Below, piece after piece: positions 27,943 to 36,597 of a stretch of DNA of 64,000 bases. The position numbers were made by a program, and so were the translations under genes. The notes below the pieces were generated by a model. That model had not been told where the DNA came from and searched no databases. It worked only from the letters and a program-made list of their open reading frames with translations. Where the stretch lies: NCBI GenBank assembly GCA_900770225.1, contig CAAGJU010000192.1:1-64000 (forward strand), read 5' to 3'. Numbering within the stretch: the first letter of the stretch is position 1; every line of letters starts with the position of its first letter. This DNA is from Lachnospiraceae bacterium. GTDB taxonomy: Bacteria; Bacillota; Clostridia; Lachnospirales; Lachnospiraceae.

Positions 27943-27988
27943 AAAACAGGATAGATAACAAGATAGACAACAGGATAGATAACAGGGA
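27943..27988 (+). repeat. 12-bp minisatellite upstream of the HIT gene
   Basis: Four units of ACAGGATAGATA / ACAAGATAGACA with a 12-bp period, ending in the ribosome site GGGAGG. Confidence 0.8.
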
Positions 27989-27998
27989 GGTGTCAGAC

Positions 27999-28415
27999 AT
28001 GAGTGACTGTATTTTCTGCAAGATCGCTGCGGGAGATATTCCGTCGGCCACGATATATGAGGACGATGATTTCCGGGTGATTCTCGATCTCGGACCGGCG
28101 GCGAAGGGGCATGCCCTGATCCTTCCGAAAGAGCATTATGCAAATATCACGGAAATGCCGGATGAGCTTCTCGGAAAAGCCATGGTTCTGGCGAAAAAGG
28201 TTGTGACATATATGATGAAGGCACTTCCCTGCGATGGCTATAACGTTGTCCAGAATAACGGCGAGGCAGCCGGCCAGACGGTATTTCATTTCCATATCCA
28301 TCTGATCCCCAGATATAAAAATGATGGCGTGGGCGTTACATGGAAACCGGGCGAGCTCACGGATACCTGGAAACAGGAAATCATGGAGAAGACGAAGGGC
28401 CTCAGAGGCGAATAA
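27999..28415 (+). CDS. HIT-family nucleotide hydrolase/transferase
   Basis: 138-residue histidine-triad protein. CIFCKIAAGDIPS at the N-terminus (zinc CxxC typical of the HINT/Fhit-like bacterial group) and the catalytic triad motif HFHIHLIPR near residues 97-105 are clear, with GYNVVQNNGEAAGQTV before it. Such proteins hydrolyse adenosine phosphoramidates or dinucleoside polyphosphates. GGGAGG lies 8 bases before the ATG. It is convergent with murG. Confidence 0.93.
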   Translation: MSDCIFCKIAAGDIPSATIYEDDDFRVILDLGPAAKGHALILPKEHYANITEMPDELLGKAMVLAKKVVTYMMKALPCDGYNVVQNNGEAAGQTVFHFHIHLIPRYKNDGVGVTWKPGELTDTWKQEIMEKTKGLRGE

Positions 28416-28540
28416 ACCGACAGATCCGTATGGATCTTTACAGAACATGCCTGTGCACATTGGTGTCGGATAGACAGGCACGGGAATCGCGCAGTATTGC
28501 AGTGCCAGGCAAAAAGAAATAAGAAGAGGACAAAATTACT

Positions 28541-28603
28541 GCGCAGGCCAGCGTGGATTTCTCAGGAGAGAATATCCGCACCGGCCTGCGCATCTTGTTT
28601 ATT
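28541..28603. terminator. Bidirectional terminator between the HIT gene and murG
   Basis: A long stem GCGCAGGCC ... GGCCTGCGC (28541-28591) with an inner GTGGATTTCTC / GAGAATATCCGC pairing, followed by TTGTTTATTT on + and a T-rich stretch on the other strand. A further palindrome (GTGATCGA / TCGATCAC) lies at 28636-28665. Confidence 0.7.
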
Positions 28604-28713
28604 TATACGAACAGCACGCCTTGTCCTGTCGCGGAGTGATCGAATGTTCCGGACATCTCGATCACGAGAGTTAAAATTCACGCAGTGCATTTTATCTTTT
28701 CAAAGGGAAAAAC

Positions 28714-29778
28714 TCAGCGAGCGTATTTTTCAATGAGATGCATGATTGTCGGAATGGCATCCGTGTGCGGTGAATTTTTCATCGCTTCGATATAGGTCTC
28801 GCGGTTCTGATACAGGTCATTCACCTTTGCGATCAGACTTTCCTTCGTCAGCGCATCTTCCTCGAGCACGACGCTGAAGCCCTGTTTTTCAAAGGAATGC
28901 GCGTTGAGTATCTGGTCGCCGCGGCTCGCGTTGGAGCCGAGCGGAATCAGCAGGTTCGGGATGGCCAGTGTGCTGATCTCGCAGATGGCATTAGCACCGG
29001 CGCGGCTGATGATGAGAGAAGCCATGGCGTAGAGATCTGGCAGCTCGTCGCGGATGTACTCGTACTGACGATAGCCCTCCGTCTGGTTCAATGTGTCATC
29101 GAGATGACCTTTTCCGCAGAGGTGCACGACCTGATAGGTTTTCAGCAGTTCGGGAAGGGCTTCCCGCACATGGTTGTTGACGTTGACGGAGCCCTGGCTG
29201 CCGCCCATGACGAGGATCACGGGTTTTCCGGGCGTCAGTCCGGTAAAAGCAAAGCCCCTGTCAGCACTCCCGTTTTTCAGCTCTTCTCTGATCGGGGTGC
29301 CGGTCAGGACGCCTTTTCCTTCGGGTACGTTCTGAATCGTCTCCGGGAAATTGCAGCAGATGCAGCGGGCGTATTTGAGACAGATCCGGTTGGCAAGGCC
29401 GGGTGTCATGTCGGACTCGTGAATGATCACCGGTACGTGACAGCTGTGCGCAGCGATGACGACGGGCACGCCGACGAAACCGCCCTTGGAAAAAAGAATG
29501 TCCGGTTTGATATCACGGATGATTTTTTTTGCCTCTCCGATACCGTGGATCACACGGAAGGGATCCGAGAGATTTTTCCAGTCAAAATAACGGCGGAGCT
29601 TACCGGTCGCGATACCATAGTAGTTGATGCCTTCCGCCTCGATCAGGCTTTTTTCAATTCCATCGTAAGAACCGATATAGGAAACTTCATAGCCGGCCTC
29701 GCGGAGTGCCGGAAGAAGCGCGATATTCGGGGTCACATGTCCGGCAGTTCCGCCGCCGGTCAGCACTATTTTTTTCAA
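28714..29778 (-). CDS. murG: UDP-GlcNAc:lipid I N-acetylglucosamine transferase MurG
   Basis: 354-residue peripheral membrane GT28 glycosyltransferase that converts lipid I to lipid II. The N-terminal glycine-rich loop is TGGGTAGHVTPN. HESDMTPGLANR and the donor-binding VMGGSQGSVNVN and SRAGANAICEI are typical. The TTG at 29778 was taken as start: it gives the family N-terminus LKKIVLTGGG and has AAGGAG at about 9 bases; the longer frame to 29853 adds only promoter-region sequence. The gene is alone, away from a dcw cluster. Confidence 0.95.
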   Translation of the reverse strand: MKKIVLTGGGTAGHVTPNIALLPALREAGYEVSYIGSYDGIEKSLIEAEGINYYGIATGKLRRYFDWKNLSDPFRVIHGIGEAKKIIRDIKPDILFSKGGFVGVPVVIAAHSCHVPVIIHESDMTPGLANRICLKYARCICCNFPETIQNVPEGKGVLTGTPIREELKNGSADRGFAFTGLTPGKPVILVMGGSQGSVNVNNHVREALPELLKTYQVVHLCGKGHLDDTLNQTEGYRQYEYIRDELPDLYAMASLIISRAGANAICEISTLAIPNLLIPLGSNASRGDQILNAHSFEKQGFSVVLEEDALTKESLIAKVNDLYQNRETYIEAMKNSPHTDAIPTIMHLIEKYAR

Positions 29779-29818
29779 GATGATTTTCTCCTTCAAAGAT
29801 GTTCGTGAAACAAACCAC

Positions 29819-29827
29819 ATCATACCA
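29819..29827 (-). promoter_or_regulatory. Extended -10 promoter of murG
   Basis: On the reverse strand TATGG directly precedes TATGAT (29819-29824), forming a TGn extended -10. No consensus -35 is seen. The leader would be about 30 bases. Confidence 0.55.
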
Positions 29828-29929
29828 TAAATCTGCAGGGATAGAGCAGACAATCAGAAACGGTCGATGGAAAATCGAAGTTCTGCATGAAAAGTTAAAT
29901 TCTGCATGCACCGCCAGGGAAACACTGCC

Positions 29930-30036
29930 GTGAATGTAGAGGGGCTGGCATTGAAATTTCATCTCTGGCTGCCTGTAACCAAGCAGCCATGAAGCCCCTC
30001 TCCGGAATCCGTATGGATTCTGGACTTTTTATATTG
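29930..30036 (+). ncRNA. Candidate structured RNA with terminator-like hairpin
   Basis: GAGGGGCT (29939) pairs with AGCCCCTC, enclosing GGCTGC-CTGTAACCAA-GCAGCC. It is followed at once by TCCGGAATCC-GTAT-GGATTCTGGA and CTTTTTAT. It therefore has the shape of a small folded RNA plus intrinsic terminator on the + strand, 210 bases before the ADP-ribosylglycohydrolase gene. It could be a small RNA, an attenuator or just a terminator. No known riboswitch class was recognised. Confidence 0.4.
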
Positions 30037-30050
30037 ATACAATACAATAA

Positions 30051-30075
30051 GACATAACATAATGTAATGTTATAC
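30051..30075. promoter_or_regulatory. Candidate operator, upstream palindrome
   Basis: GACATAACATAATGTAATGTTATAC contains ATAACAT and ATGTTAT as an inverted pair. It shares (T)G(T/A)CATAACATA with sites at 30177 and 33080 (reverse), suggesting binding by the adjacent GntR regulator. Confidence 0.5.
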
Positions 30076-30124
30076 AATTTAATGGAAGCAAAACTGGTGC
30101 ATATGATGAAAATGCAACTATTGC

Positions 30125-30153
30125 TTGAAATTCACAAGTATATTCGATACGAT
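30125..30153 (+). promoter_or_regulatory. Promoter of the ADP-ribosylglycohydrolase cassette
   Basis: TTGAAA (30125-30130), a 17-base spacer, then TACGAT (30148-30153). The candidate operator at 30177-30188 would lie just downstream of the start point, well placed for repression. Confidence 0.55.
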
Positions 30154-30176
30154 ACATACAACAAATAAATACATAA

Positions 30177-30188
30177 TGTCATAACATA
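30177..30188. promoter_or_regulatory. Candidate GntR operator in cassette promoter
   Basis: TGTCATAACATA is the exact reverse complement of TATGTTATGACA at 33080-33091 in front of the gntR gene. Confidence 0.55.
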
Positions 30189-30242
30189 TAGATATATAAA
30201 AATTCTAATCGCGATAGGATAAGAAGGGAGAAAGTATCAAGT

Positions 30243-31253
30243 ATGGCAGCAGATATCAGAGACGGCGTTGCAGGTGCGCTTTTCGGACAAGCGCTGGGTG
30301 ACGCAATGGGAATGCCGGCGGAACTTTGGGGAATCCGTCGAACCAAAAAATTCTTTGGAAAACCAATCACAGAATTTCTAGATGGTCCGAAAGAGAACGA
30401 TGTGGCTTTTAATTATGAAAAAGGGCAGTTCACAGATGATACAGGTCAGGCTCTCGTTCTTTTAGATTCTCTGGAAGAGACGGATTATCGTCCGGACGCA
30501 ACAAATATTGCTAAGAGGATGCTTGATTGGGCCGATCGTGAACATGCTTTTGAGAATAATATTCTCGGTCCGACCACTAAGCTTGCATTGGCAGATTTTC
30601 GTGAAGGAAAAAGTGCGGAGAAGATCACAAACAAGGCTCTTTCCAATGGATCGGCAATGAGGATAGGACCGATTGGAGCAATGTTTCGGCCGGAACAGAA
30701 AAAGGAACTTGTTGATTTTGTTTATGGTGTTTCCCGTGCAACTCATACTAGCGATGTAACCATCGCGGCAGCTTCCATGATAGCTGAAGGGGTTGCATCA
30801 GCACTGGTGAATGATGAATTTGAAGTTGTTATGAAGGATATCCTGTCCGTTGAAAAACTAGGATATGAGAAGGGGGCTGAAACATGTAGTCCGCGACTGG
30901 CAGAGCGTGTAAAGATTGGTATGGATTTTGCCAGAACGTATGCAGGGAACGATGATGCTTTTCTGGAACGAATTTACGACGTCATTGGGTCCGGCGTTCC
31001 TGTCATTGAGTCTGCACCGGCGGCTATTTCCATTGCTTATTACGCCCAGGATCCAAATCGGAGTGCATATCTGTGCGCGAATCTTGGCGGTGACACGGAT
31101 ACGATTGGTGCAATGGCTACAAGTATCTGCGGTGCATTTCGCGGACTTTCAGGCATCGATCCGCATAATGTCGAGATGCTTCGGAAACAAAACAATGTGA
31201 ATTTCAATCATTATACGGAGATACTGCTTAGAGGAAGGGAGAAACTGTCATGA
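30243..31253 (+). CDS. ADP-ribosylglycohydrolase (DraG/ARH) family protein
   Basis: 336 residues, alpha-helical ARH/DraG fold that cleaves ribosyl N- or O-glycosidic bonds using paired divalent metals. Visible motifs: GVAGALFGQALGDAMGMP at the N-terminus, the metal-binding FTDDTGQAL, NGSAMRIGPIG, ATHTSD, and GGDTDTIGAM near residue 280. AAGGGAG lies 12 bases upstream. It overlaps the PfkB gene by four bases (ATGA). With a PfkB kinase and PnuC beside it, a catabolic role on an imported ribosylated compound seems more likely than reversal of protein ADP-ribosylation (inference). GC content is lower than the neighbouring regions. Confidence 0.9.
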   Translation: MAADIRDGVAGALFGQALGDAMGMPAELWGIRRTKKFFGKPITEFLDGPKENDVAFNYEKGQFTDDTGQALVLLDSLEETDYRPDATNIAKRMLDWADREHAFENNILGPTTKLALADFREGKSAEKITNKALSNGSAMRIGPIGAMFRPEQKKELVDFVYGVSRATHTSDVTIAAASMIAEGVASALVNDEFEVVMKDILSVEKLGYEKGAETCSPRLAERVKIGMDFARTYAGNDDAFLERIYDVIGSGVPVIESAPAAISIAYYAQDPNRSAYLCANLGGDTDTIGAMATSICGAFRGLSGIDPHNVEMLRKQNNVNFNHYTEILLRGREKLS

Positions 31254-32206
31254 AAATTCTTCTTGTCGGAGCAGCTATCGTTGATCAGATGATGTGGATT
31301 GAACGGCTTCCATTATCGGGAGAGGATATCCCTTGCAGCGGAGTACGGACCACGACAGGCGGTTGCGCTTTTAACGCTGCCAGCACGCTGCGCAACATGA
31401 GGGTTCCCTTCGACCTCTGTATCAATGTTGGAACGGGAATGTACGCAGATCGGGTAAAAGAAGGGCTCCATCAGCTGGGAGCTCAGTCAGTCATGCCGGA
31501 TCTTCCGGAAGACAACGGATACTGTCTGAGTCTTATAGAGAAAAGCGGTGAGCGTACCTTTATCACTGTTACTGGCGCTGAGAATCATTTTTCTGCAGAG
31601 AGGCTGGCTGCGATTCCAATGGACGGATACGACATGATCTATGCTGCAGGATATCAACTTGCGGGAGAATGTGGAGACATCCTGACAGACTGGCTGGAAA
31701 CCAGTGTTGGAAAGCAGATTATTCTTGCGCCGGGACCAGCAATCTTACTGATTCCAAAAGAACGTATGCAACGCCTGTTGAGTATGCATCCGATTGTCCA
31801 TCTTAATGAAAAAGAAGTTCTTGATTTTTATCGGATGTACAGGAAAACGAATGTTGAATCTGCGGAAGCTCCAACGGAGGAAACAGAAGAGGTAAAGACA
31901 GCAGCGGCATTTCTGGCAGAAATGACCAACAATACCGTGATCGTCACAATGGGCGGAGACGGAACACTGTTTATAGAAAATGGAAAGTTTTATCAGGTAC
32001 CATCAGAAAAAACCGTGGTTAAGGATACGGTAGGAGCGGGCGACAGTCACATTGCGGGGGTGATGGGCTGTCTTGCCAGGGGGTATGCGTTGGAAGATGC
32101 TGTACGTATGGCAAACAGGATAGCGGCGCAGGTTGTTGGGACAGAAGGACCGACAGTATCACAGAAGGATTTTCAGGAAAGATTTGGAGGAGAAGGTAAT
32201 GAATAA
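31250..32206 (+). CDS. PfkB-family carbohydrate/nucleoside kinase
   Basis: 318-residue ribokinase-like sugar kinase. The N-terminal GG motif region TTTGGCAFNAASTLRNM and the C-terminal signature DTVGAGDSHIAGVMG (catalytic Asp at about 264) are present. A hydrophilic acidic loop near 200-215 (ESAEAPTEETEEV) is an insert. The gene is translationally coupled to the ARH-like gene by ATGA. A plausible substrate is ribose or a ribonucleoside released by or entering with that enzyme; sequence alone does not fix it. Confidence 0.9.
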   Translation: MKILLVGAAIVDQMMWIERLPLSGEDIPCSGVRTTTGGCAFNAASTLRNMRVPFDLCINVGTGMYADRVKEGLHQLGAQSVMPDLPEDNGYCLSLIEKSGERTFITVTGAENHFSAERLAAIPMDGYDMIYAAGYQLAGECGDILTDWLETSVGKQIILAPGPAILLIPKERMQRLLSMHPIVHLNEKEVLDFYRMYRKTNVESAEAPTEETEEVKTAAAFLAEMTNNTVIVTMGGDGTLFIENGKFYQVPSEKTVVKDTVGAGDSHIAGVMGCLARGYALEDAVRMANRIAAQVVGTEGPTVSQKDFQERFGGEGNE

Positions 32207-32900
32207 ACTTGCACATTATTTCGATGGGTGGAGCTGGAAAGAAAAAACGTGGTTGGTGTTTGTACTTGCCGTGCAGACAATCGCATGGGTAATCAATAAG
32301 CAGACAGTTTTTATGCTGATCATGACACTGACGAGTTCGCTTAATCTGGTGCTTGGCGCCAAGGGAAAGATCGAAGGACTGTATTTTGCCATTATCAACA
32401 GTGCGTTGTATGCTATTCAGTGCTTCAGTATTCCGCTGTATGGCGAAATCATGTATAACCTTGCCTACAGTATTCCGGTAAGTATTGCGTCTATTATTCT
32501 CTGGAGAAAAAATACTGCAGAGGGCGGGGAAATCAAGTTCCGTACCATGACTGTGCGCGGTATCATTCTGACAATTATTGTTACAGTTGCCGGTGTATTT
32601 GGCTATGCAGAGATTCTTAAGCTCATGGGCGGCGGATTTGCTTTTATGGATTCTTTGACTACGGTTGTTGCCGTTGTGGCAAGTTTCCTGTACATGAAGA
32701 GATATTCCGAACAATGGCTGATGTGGGTTATCGTAAATGCCCTTTCTATTGTAATGTGGATCATGGTTCTGGCATCTGGAGACACTTCTGCTATTCTGAT
32801 TATCATTATGAAATGTGTTAACCTTGCCAATTCCACATATGGATATTTCAACTGGAAAAATATTGCAAAGGAAGTTAAAGCGGAATCAGCTTCCTCATAA
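32199..32900 (+). CDS. pnuC: PnuC-family vitamin/nucleoside transporter
   Basis: 233 residues with about seven hydrophobic segments, typical of PnuC facilitators that import nicotinamide riboside or related vitamins. WSWKEKTWLVFVLAVQTIAW starts the membrane part and the C-terminal STYGYFNWKNI is characteristic. GGAGGAGAAGG precedes the ATG at 32199, which overlaps the kinase stop by 8 bases. Uptake by PnuC proteins usually depends on trapping by a cytoplasmic kinase, which fits the PfkB gene next to it. PnuT (thiamine) and PnuX (riboflavin) types cannot be excluded. Confidence 0.87.
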   Translation: MNKLAHYFDGWSWKEKTWLVFVLAVQTIAWVINKQTVFMLIMTLTSSLNLVLGAKGKIEGLYFAIINSALYAIQCFSIPLYGEIMYNLAYSIPVSIASIILWRKNTAEGGEIKFRTMTVRGIILTIIVTVAGVFGYAEILKLMGGGFAFMDSLTTVVAVVASFLYMKRYSEQWLMWVIVNALSIVMWIMVLASGDTSAILIIIMKCVNLANSTYGYFNWKNIAKEVKAESASS

Positions 32901-32932
32901 TATTAGTCAAAAACATATACAATGTCTGATGG

Positions 32933-32976
32933 AGCTGCTGTACGGATACTTAATGGTATCTACAGCAGCTTCAGCT
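32933..32976 (+). terminator. Hairpin after pnuC
   Basis: GCTGCTGTA / TACAGCAGC stem around a loop of about 18 bases, followed by TTCAGCTTTGTGTT. The U-run is weak, so termination may be partial. Confidence 0.5.
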
Positions 32977-33079
32977 TTGTGTTGAGGAAAATGCTTCGAC
33001 TAAATACGAAGGTGGCACAGGAATGTTACGGGAAAAGATAAAATCAAAAAGTGTATTTTCACATATCATTTTGTATTGT

Positions 33080-33091
33080 TATGTTATGACA
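33080..33091. promoter_or_regulatory. Candidate GntR operator before gntR
   Basis: TATGTTATGACA, the exact reverse complement of the site at 30177-30188. It lies 52 bases before the gntR start, consistent with autoregulation. Confidence 0.55.
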
Positions 33092-33143
33092 AACGATATA
33101 TGATTATATCAATAATATCGTATTGCATGTGAGGATGGATGAT

Positions 33144-33863
33144 ATGACAAAATATGAAATGATTGTGGAAGATATTAAGAAAAAGATAGATGCTCAGGAA
33201 TATACGGATAACCAGGTGATTCCATCAGAGATGGAACTATGCGAAATGTATTCGGTTAGTCGTATAACCGTGCGTCGTGCCATTGAATGTCTGATCTCCG
33301 AGGGAGTTCTGTACCGAGTCGGCAGAAAAGGATGCTTTGTGAGAGGAACTGATCACACGGAGAAAAATATGCTTTCACATATTTACAGCTTTACGGAAGC
33401 AATCCAGCGTCAGGGGAAAAAGCCTTCAAAGAAACAGCTTTCCTTAGAACTTCAGAAAGCTGGATCAGTGTATGCAAATGAGCTGAAGATTGATGAAGAG
33501 GATAATGTTTATGTGTTGAAAAGTCTATACATGGCAAATGGCATCCCATACAGCTTTAATATTTCTGCGCTTCCGGCGGATATGTTCCCCAAGCTCGAAT
33601 ATTTCGATTTTAACAATAGATCACTATATGAAGTGCTCCGAACATTTTATGGCCTTAAAATATCAAGGGCAACGCAGCAACTTGCCGCTGTTACTGGTAC
33701 GGATGATATTGTGTCATTGTTGCAAATAGAAAAGCAGCACCCAATTCTGAGAATTGAAGCAACCAGTTTCAGCAGCGATGATTCGAGTGAGCGTCCGTTT
33801 GAAGCATACAAGGCTTGGATGCTTACAGATGTTTTAAGTTATTACGTAGAGAAATTCAATTAA
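33144..33863 (+). CDS. GntR/HutC-family transcriptional regulator with UTRA domain
   Basis: 239 residues. The N-terminal winged helix (PSEMELCEMYSVSRITVRRA at about residues 27-46) is classic GntR. The C-terminal ~165 residues form a UTRA ligand-binding domain (ENVYV-type strand DNVYVLKSLYMANGIPY). ATG at 33144 with GAGGA 8 bases upstream; alternative starts at 33135 and 33123 (TTG). It closes the ARH-PfkB-PnuC cassette and probably represses it in the absence of the imported compound, given shared operator-like sequences. Confidence 0.9.
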   Translation: MTKYEMIVEDIKKKIDAQEYTDNQVIPSEMELCEMYSVSRITVRRAIECLISEGVLYRVGRKGCFVRGTDHTEKNMLSHIYSFTEAIQRQGKKPSKKQLSLELQKAGSVYANELKIDEEDNVYVLKSLYMANGIPYSFNISALPADMFPKLEYFDFNNRSLYEVLRTFYGLKISRATQQLAAVTGTDDIVSLLQIEKQHPILRIEATSFSSDDSSERPFEAYKAWMLTDVLSYYVEKFN

Positions 33864-34092
33864 ACACAATAAATTCAGCCGCTTTTCATTTCATGAACAG
33901 TGTAAACAACGTTGAAAAGCAGATAAAACCTGCATTTGGAGAAAAGGAGTACATATTTTAAAAGAAATATGGATTTGTGTTTCAGGAAATAACTGTTCAT
34001 CACGTATAAAATATCAGTCTGTGTGCCGCAAAATGAAAGCGGCAGGCAGATCATATTGAAATTCAGGAAAATTTATCTCGGGAGGGAACCAT

Positions 34093-35115
34093 ATGGTACA
34101 CGTAGGTATTATCGGCGCAGGCCGGATCGGAAAAGTTCACGTACAGAGTATCTGCACAAAGGTGCAGGGAGCAGAGGTCAGCATGCTGGCGGATCCTTTT
34201 ATGTCGGAGGAGACGGCGGCGTGGGCAAAAGACATGGGCGTGAAAAATGTCACGAAGGACTATCATGACATCCTTGCTTCGCCCGAGATCGATGCGGTTC
34301 TCATCTGCTCATCCACCAATACGCATGCGCCCATTTCACTGGAAGCGATAGAAGCGGGTAAGCATGTGTTCTGCGAAAAGCCCGTTGATCTGGAACCTGC
34401 CAACATTCGAAAAGTAATGGATGCGCTGGAAAAGCATCCGGAGATCAAATATCAGGTCGGTTTCAACAGGCGGTTTGATCACAATTTCGAAGCAGTGCGG
34501 AAGGCTGTGACAGACGGACGTGTGGGAGATGTGCAGATCATTCGTGTGACTTCCCGCGATCCGGAGCCTCCGGCACCGGCATATGTCAAAGTGTCCGGCG
34601 GTATTTTTCTGGATATGACGATCCATGATTTCGACATGGTGCGGTATCTCGCCGGCTGTGACGCGGTGGAAGTTTATGCCGAGGCCGCCGTGCTGATCGA
34701 TCCTGCGATCGGGGAAGCAGGCGACGTGGATACGGCTGCGGCCACGCTGAAAATGGCCAACGGCGCCATCGCCGTCATTGACAATTCGCGGAAAGCCGTT
34801 TACGGCTACGATCAGCGGGCGGAGGTTTTCGGCTCGAAGGGCATGGCGGCCAATGGAAACGACGCCCCGTCCAGCGCGGTCGTCACGACGGCAGAAGGCG
34901 TAACAGGCGAGAAGCCGTTGTATTTCTTCCTGGAGCGCTACATGGATGCGTATGCAAAAGAGATCGGCAGCTTCGTCCATGCGATCGAGACGGACGAAAA
35001 GCCGAAGCCGGGGATTGAGGATGGTCTGCAGGCTGTTCTCATGGGATTGGCGGCGAAGAAGTCTCTGCAGGAGCATCGGCCGGTGCGGATAGCGGAGATT
35101 ACCGAGGACAATTAA
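34093..35115 (+). CDS. iolG: Inositol 2-dehydrogenase-like Gfo/Idh/MocA oxidoreductase
   Basis: 340-residue NAD-dependent sugar/cyclitol dehydrogenase. The Rossmann motif VGIIGAGRIGKVH is at residues 3-15, the catalytic EKP Lys in HVFCEKPVDLEP near 97, and the C-terminal GGIFLDMTIHDFDMVRYL contains the Asp-His of the active site. This combination is that of IolG, oxidising myo-inositol to scyllo-inosose; related sugar dehydrogenases remain possible. GGGAGGG lies 7 bases before the ATG. No other iol genes are adjacent. It has its own terminator, so it is monocistronic. Confidence 0.87.
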   Translation: MVHVGIIGAGRIGKVHVQSICTKVQGAEVSMLADPFMSEETAAWAKDMGVKNVTKDYHDILASPEIDAVLICSSTNTHAPISLEAIEAGKHVFCEKPVDLEPANIRKVMDALEKHPEIKYQVGFNRRFDHNFEAVRKAVTDGRVGDVQIIRVTSRDPEPPAPAYVKVSGGIFLDMTIHDFDMVRYLAGCDAVEVYAEAAVLIDPAIGEAGDVDTAAATLKMANGAIAVIDNSRKAVYGYDQRAEVFGSKGMAANGNDAPSSAVVTTAEGVTGEKPLYFFLERYMDAYAKEIGSFVHAIETDEKPKPGIEDGLQAVLMGLAAKKSLQEHRPVRIAEITEDN

Positions 35116-35122
35116 TTTGCAG

Positions 35123-35152
35123 CAGCTGCCAGAGAGGGCAGCTGTATTTTTT
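35123..35152 (+). terminator. Intrinsic terminator of iolG
   Basis: CAGCTGCC / GGCAGCTG stem followed by TATTTTTT, 8 bases after the stop. Confidence 0.85.
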
Positions 35153-35342
35153 AAGGCACCGGCGATTTGCTGCTGACGCCTGAAATGGATTATTAAGGCC
35201 GACGGACGTCTTCTTCATTGAACCAACGTGCGGATTGCATTTTCGTACTTTGGGTTAAAGCGTTTTATTTGGCTGCCTTAAAGTGGACAGTGAAAATTAA
35301 TACGCCGCTGGATCAGTCGGAGAATATATGATGCGGATCAGG

Positions 35343-35765
35343 TCAGTTAGTGCTGTCTTCCAGGTTCATCAGCTGTGCCATCTGGCAGACGGCCCGGATG
35401 ACATCTTCCCTGTCTTCTTTGGACAGGGAGACGTTGATTTTGCTCAGCACCAGGTGCACGGTTCCGCCGGTAAAAAATGATGTGCAGTCTTCCGGATTCA
35501 TCATCAGATTATTTCCCCCGTGGCTCCGAATCATATGATACACGTCCTGGTAGATCGCGTCTTCGACAATCTGAATCAGTGTCAGGTAGGCACTGCTCTG
35601 CGTGATGTGCTGAACAAGTGACCTGTTTTCATCCAGAAACTCAAGAAGCTCTCCGGTGAGAGAGCCGAAATAAGCATTCTCCATTGCCGGTTTCTCACGA
35701 TACCCGGCAATGAATTTTTCCTGGATACATTTCACATACCAGGCGAAAAAATCATACTTGTCCAT
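35343..35765 (-). pseudogene. TetR-family regulator, 5'-truncated (DNA-binding domain missing)
   Basis: The 140-codon frame starts MDKYDFFAWYVKCIQEKF. In intact TetR proteins a DKYDL-like motif comes right after the recognition helix, so the whole helix-turn-helix region is absent. The C-terminal ligand domain is otherwise open to its stop. Upstream in frame only TEIIF can be read before a TAG stop. The break lies within ~40 bases of the broken end of the divergent MMPL gene, implying one deletion removed both 5' ends and the shared promoter. It is unlikely to be functional. Confidence 0.75.
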
Positions 35766-35787
35766 GAAGATTATTTCCGTCGACGCC

Positions 35788-36471
35788 TAATATGAGGGCG
35801 ACGAGACCTTTGCTCTTGTGGAAAAAATCCGCAGTACCGCACAGGCATATTATCCGGACGAATGGCTTCTGGTGGGAGAGGGCATCAGCACCTATGATCT
35901 GATGGATACGATCACTTCGGATATGACGAAGGTGAATCTCGTGGCGATCGCCGCCGTTTTTGTGGTATTGCTCATCACGATGCGGAGCCTGATCCTGCCG
36001 GCGCTGCTTGTGGTGACCATCGAAACCGCGATCTGGATCAATTTTGCGATCCCGTATTTTATCCACACGACGATTTTTTATATCGCGTATCTGATCATCA
36101 GTTCTGTTCAGCTGGGCGCAACCGTTGACTATGCCATCTACCTGACGGGGAGATACAGGGAAAACCGGTCCGAGCGCAGACTGGACAGAAAACAGGCGGT
36201 CCGGGCCACGGTTGCGGAGTGCATTCCCTTCATTATTACATCAGGCAGCGTGATGACGCTGGTCGGTCTTGCGCTCGGGGCCGTATCAACGCACGGCGTT
36301 CTGAAGGAGATTGGCCATTACCTGGGGGTCGGGACGATTCTGTCGGTGATCATGGTTCTGATTGTCCTGCCGGGGCTGCTGTACCTGTTTGATGCTGTCG
36401 TTATGGGCAGGAAAAATAAAACCGGACAGTATAAGAAGACGGGAAAAATAAGTGAAGGGAAGATACCCTGA
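35788..36471 (+). pseudogene. MMPL/RND-family transporter, C-terminal fragment
   Basis: Readable from YEGDETFALVEKIR after an in-frame TAA near 35788, through GEGISTYDLMDTITSDMTKV and five to six membrane segments to GRKNKTGQ. Full MMPL exporters are roughly 700-1000 residues; only about 225 remain (the last transmembrane bundle). A GTG at 35818 could start a fragment but has no ribosome site. Paired with the truncated divergent TetR, this is a scar of a drug or lipid exporter locus. Confidence 0.78.
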
Positions 36472-36597
36472 GATTTATTTCACAAAGTCTTCACAGATTG
36501 GATGAATTCAGGACACAATTCACCGGTAATATATGGAGCATAGAAAGAAACAACAAACAACAAAAAAGTTTCTTTTCATTTTCTCCTTCCCCCTTTT

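Noticed and set aside
28636..28665. Palindrome GTGATCGA/TCGATCAC as an operator
   Set aside because: It lies downstream of both convergent genes, so a role in transcription ends is more likely; nothing supports protein binding.
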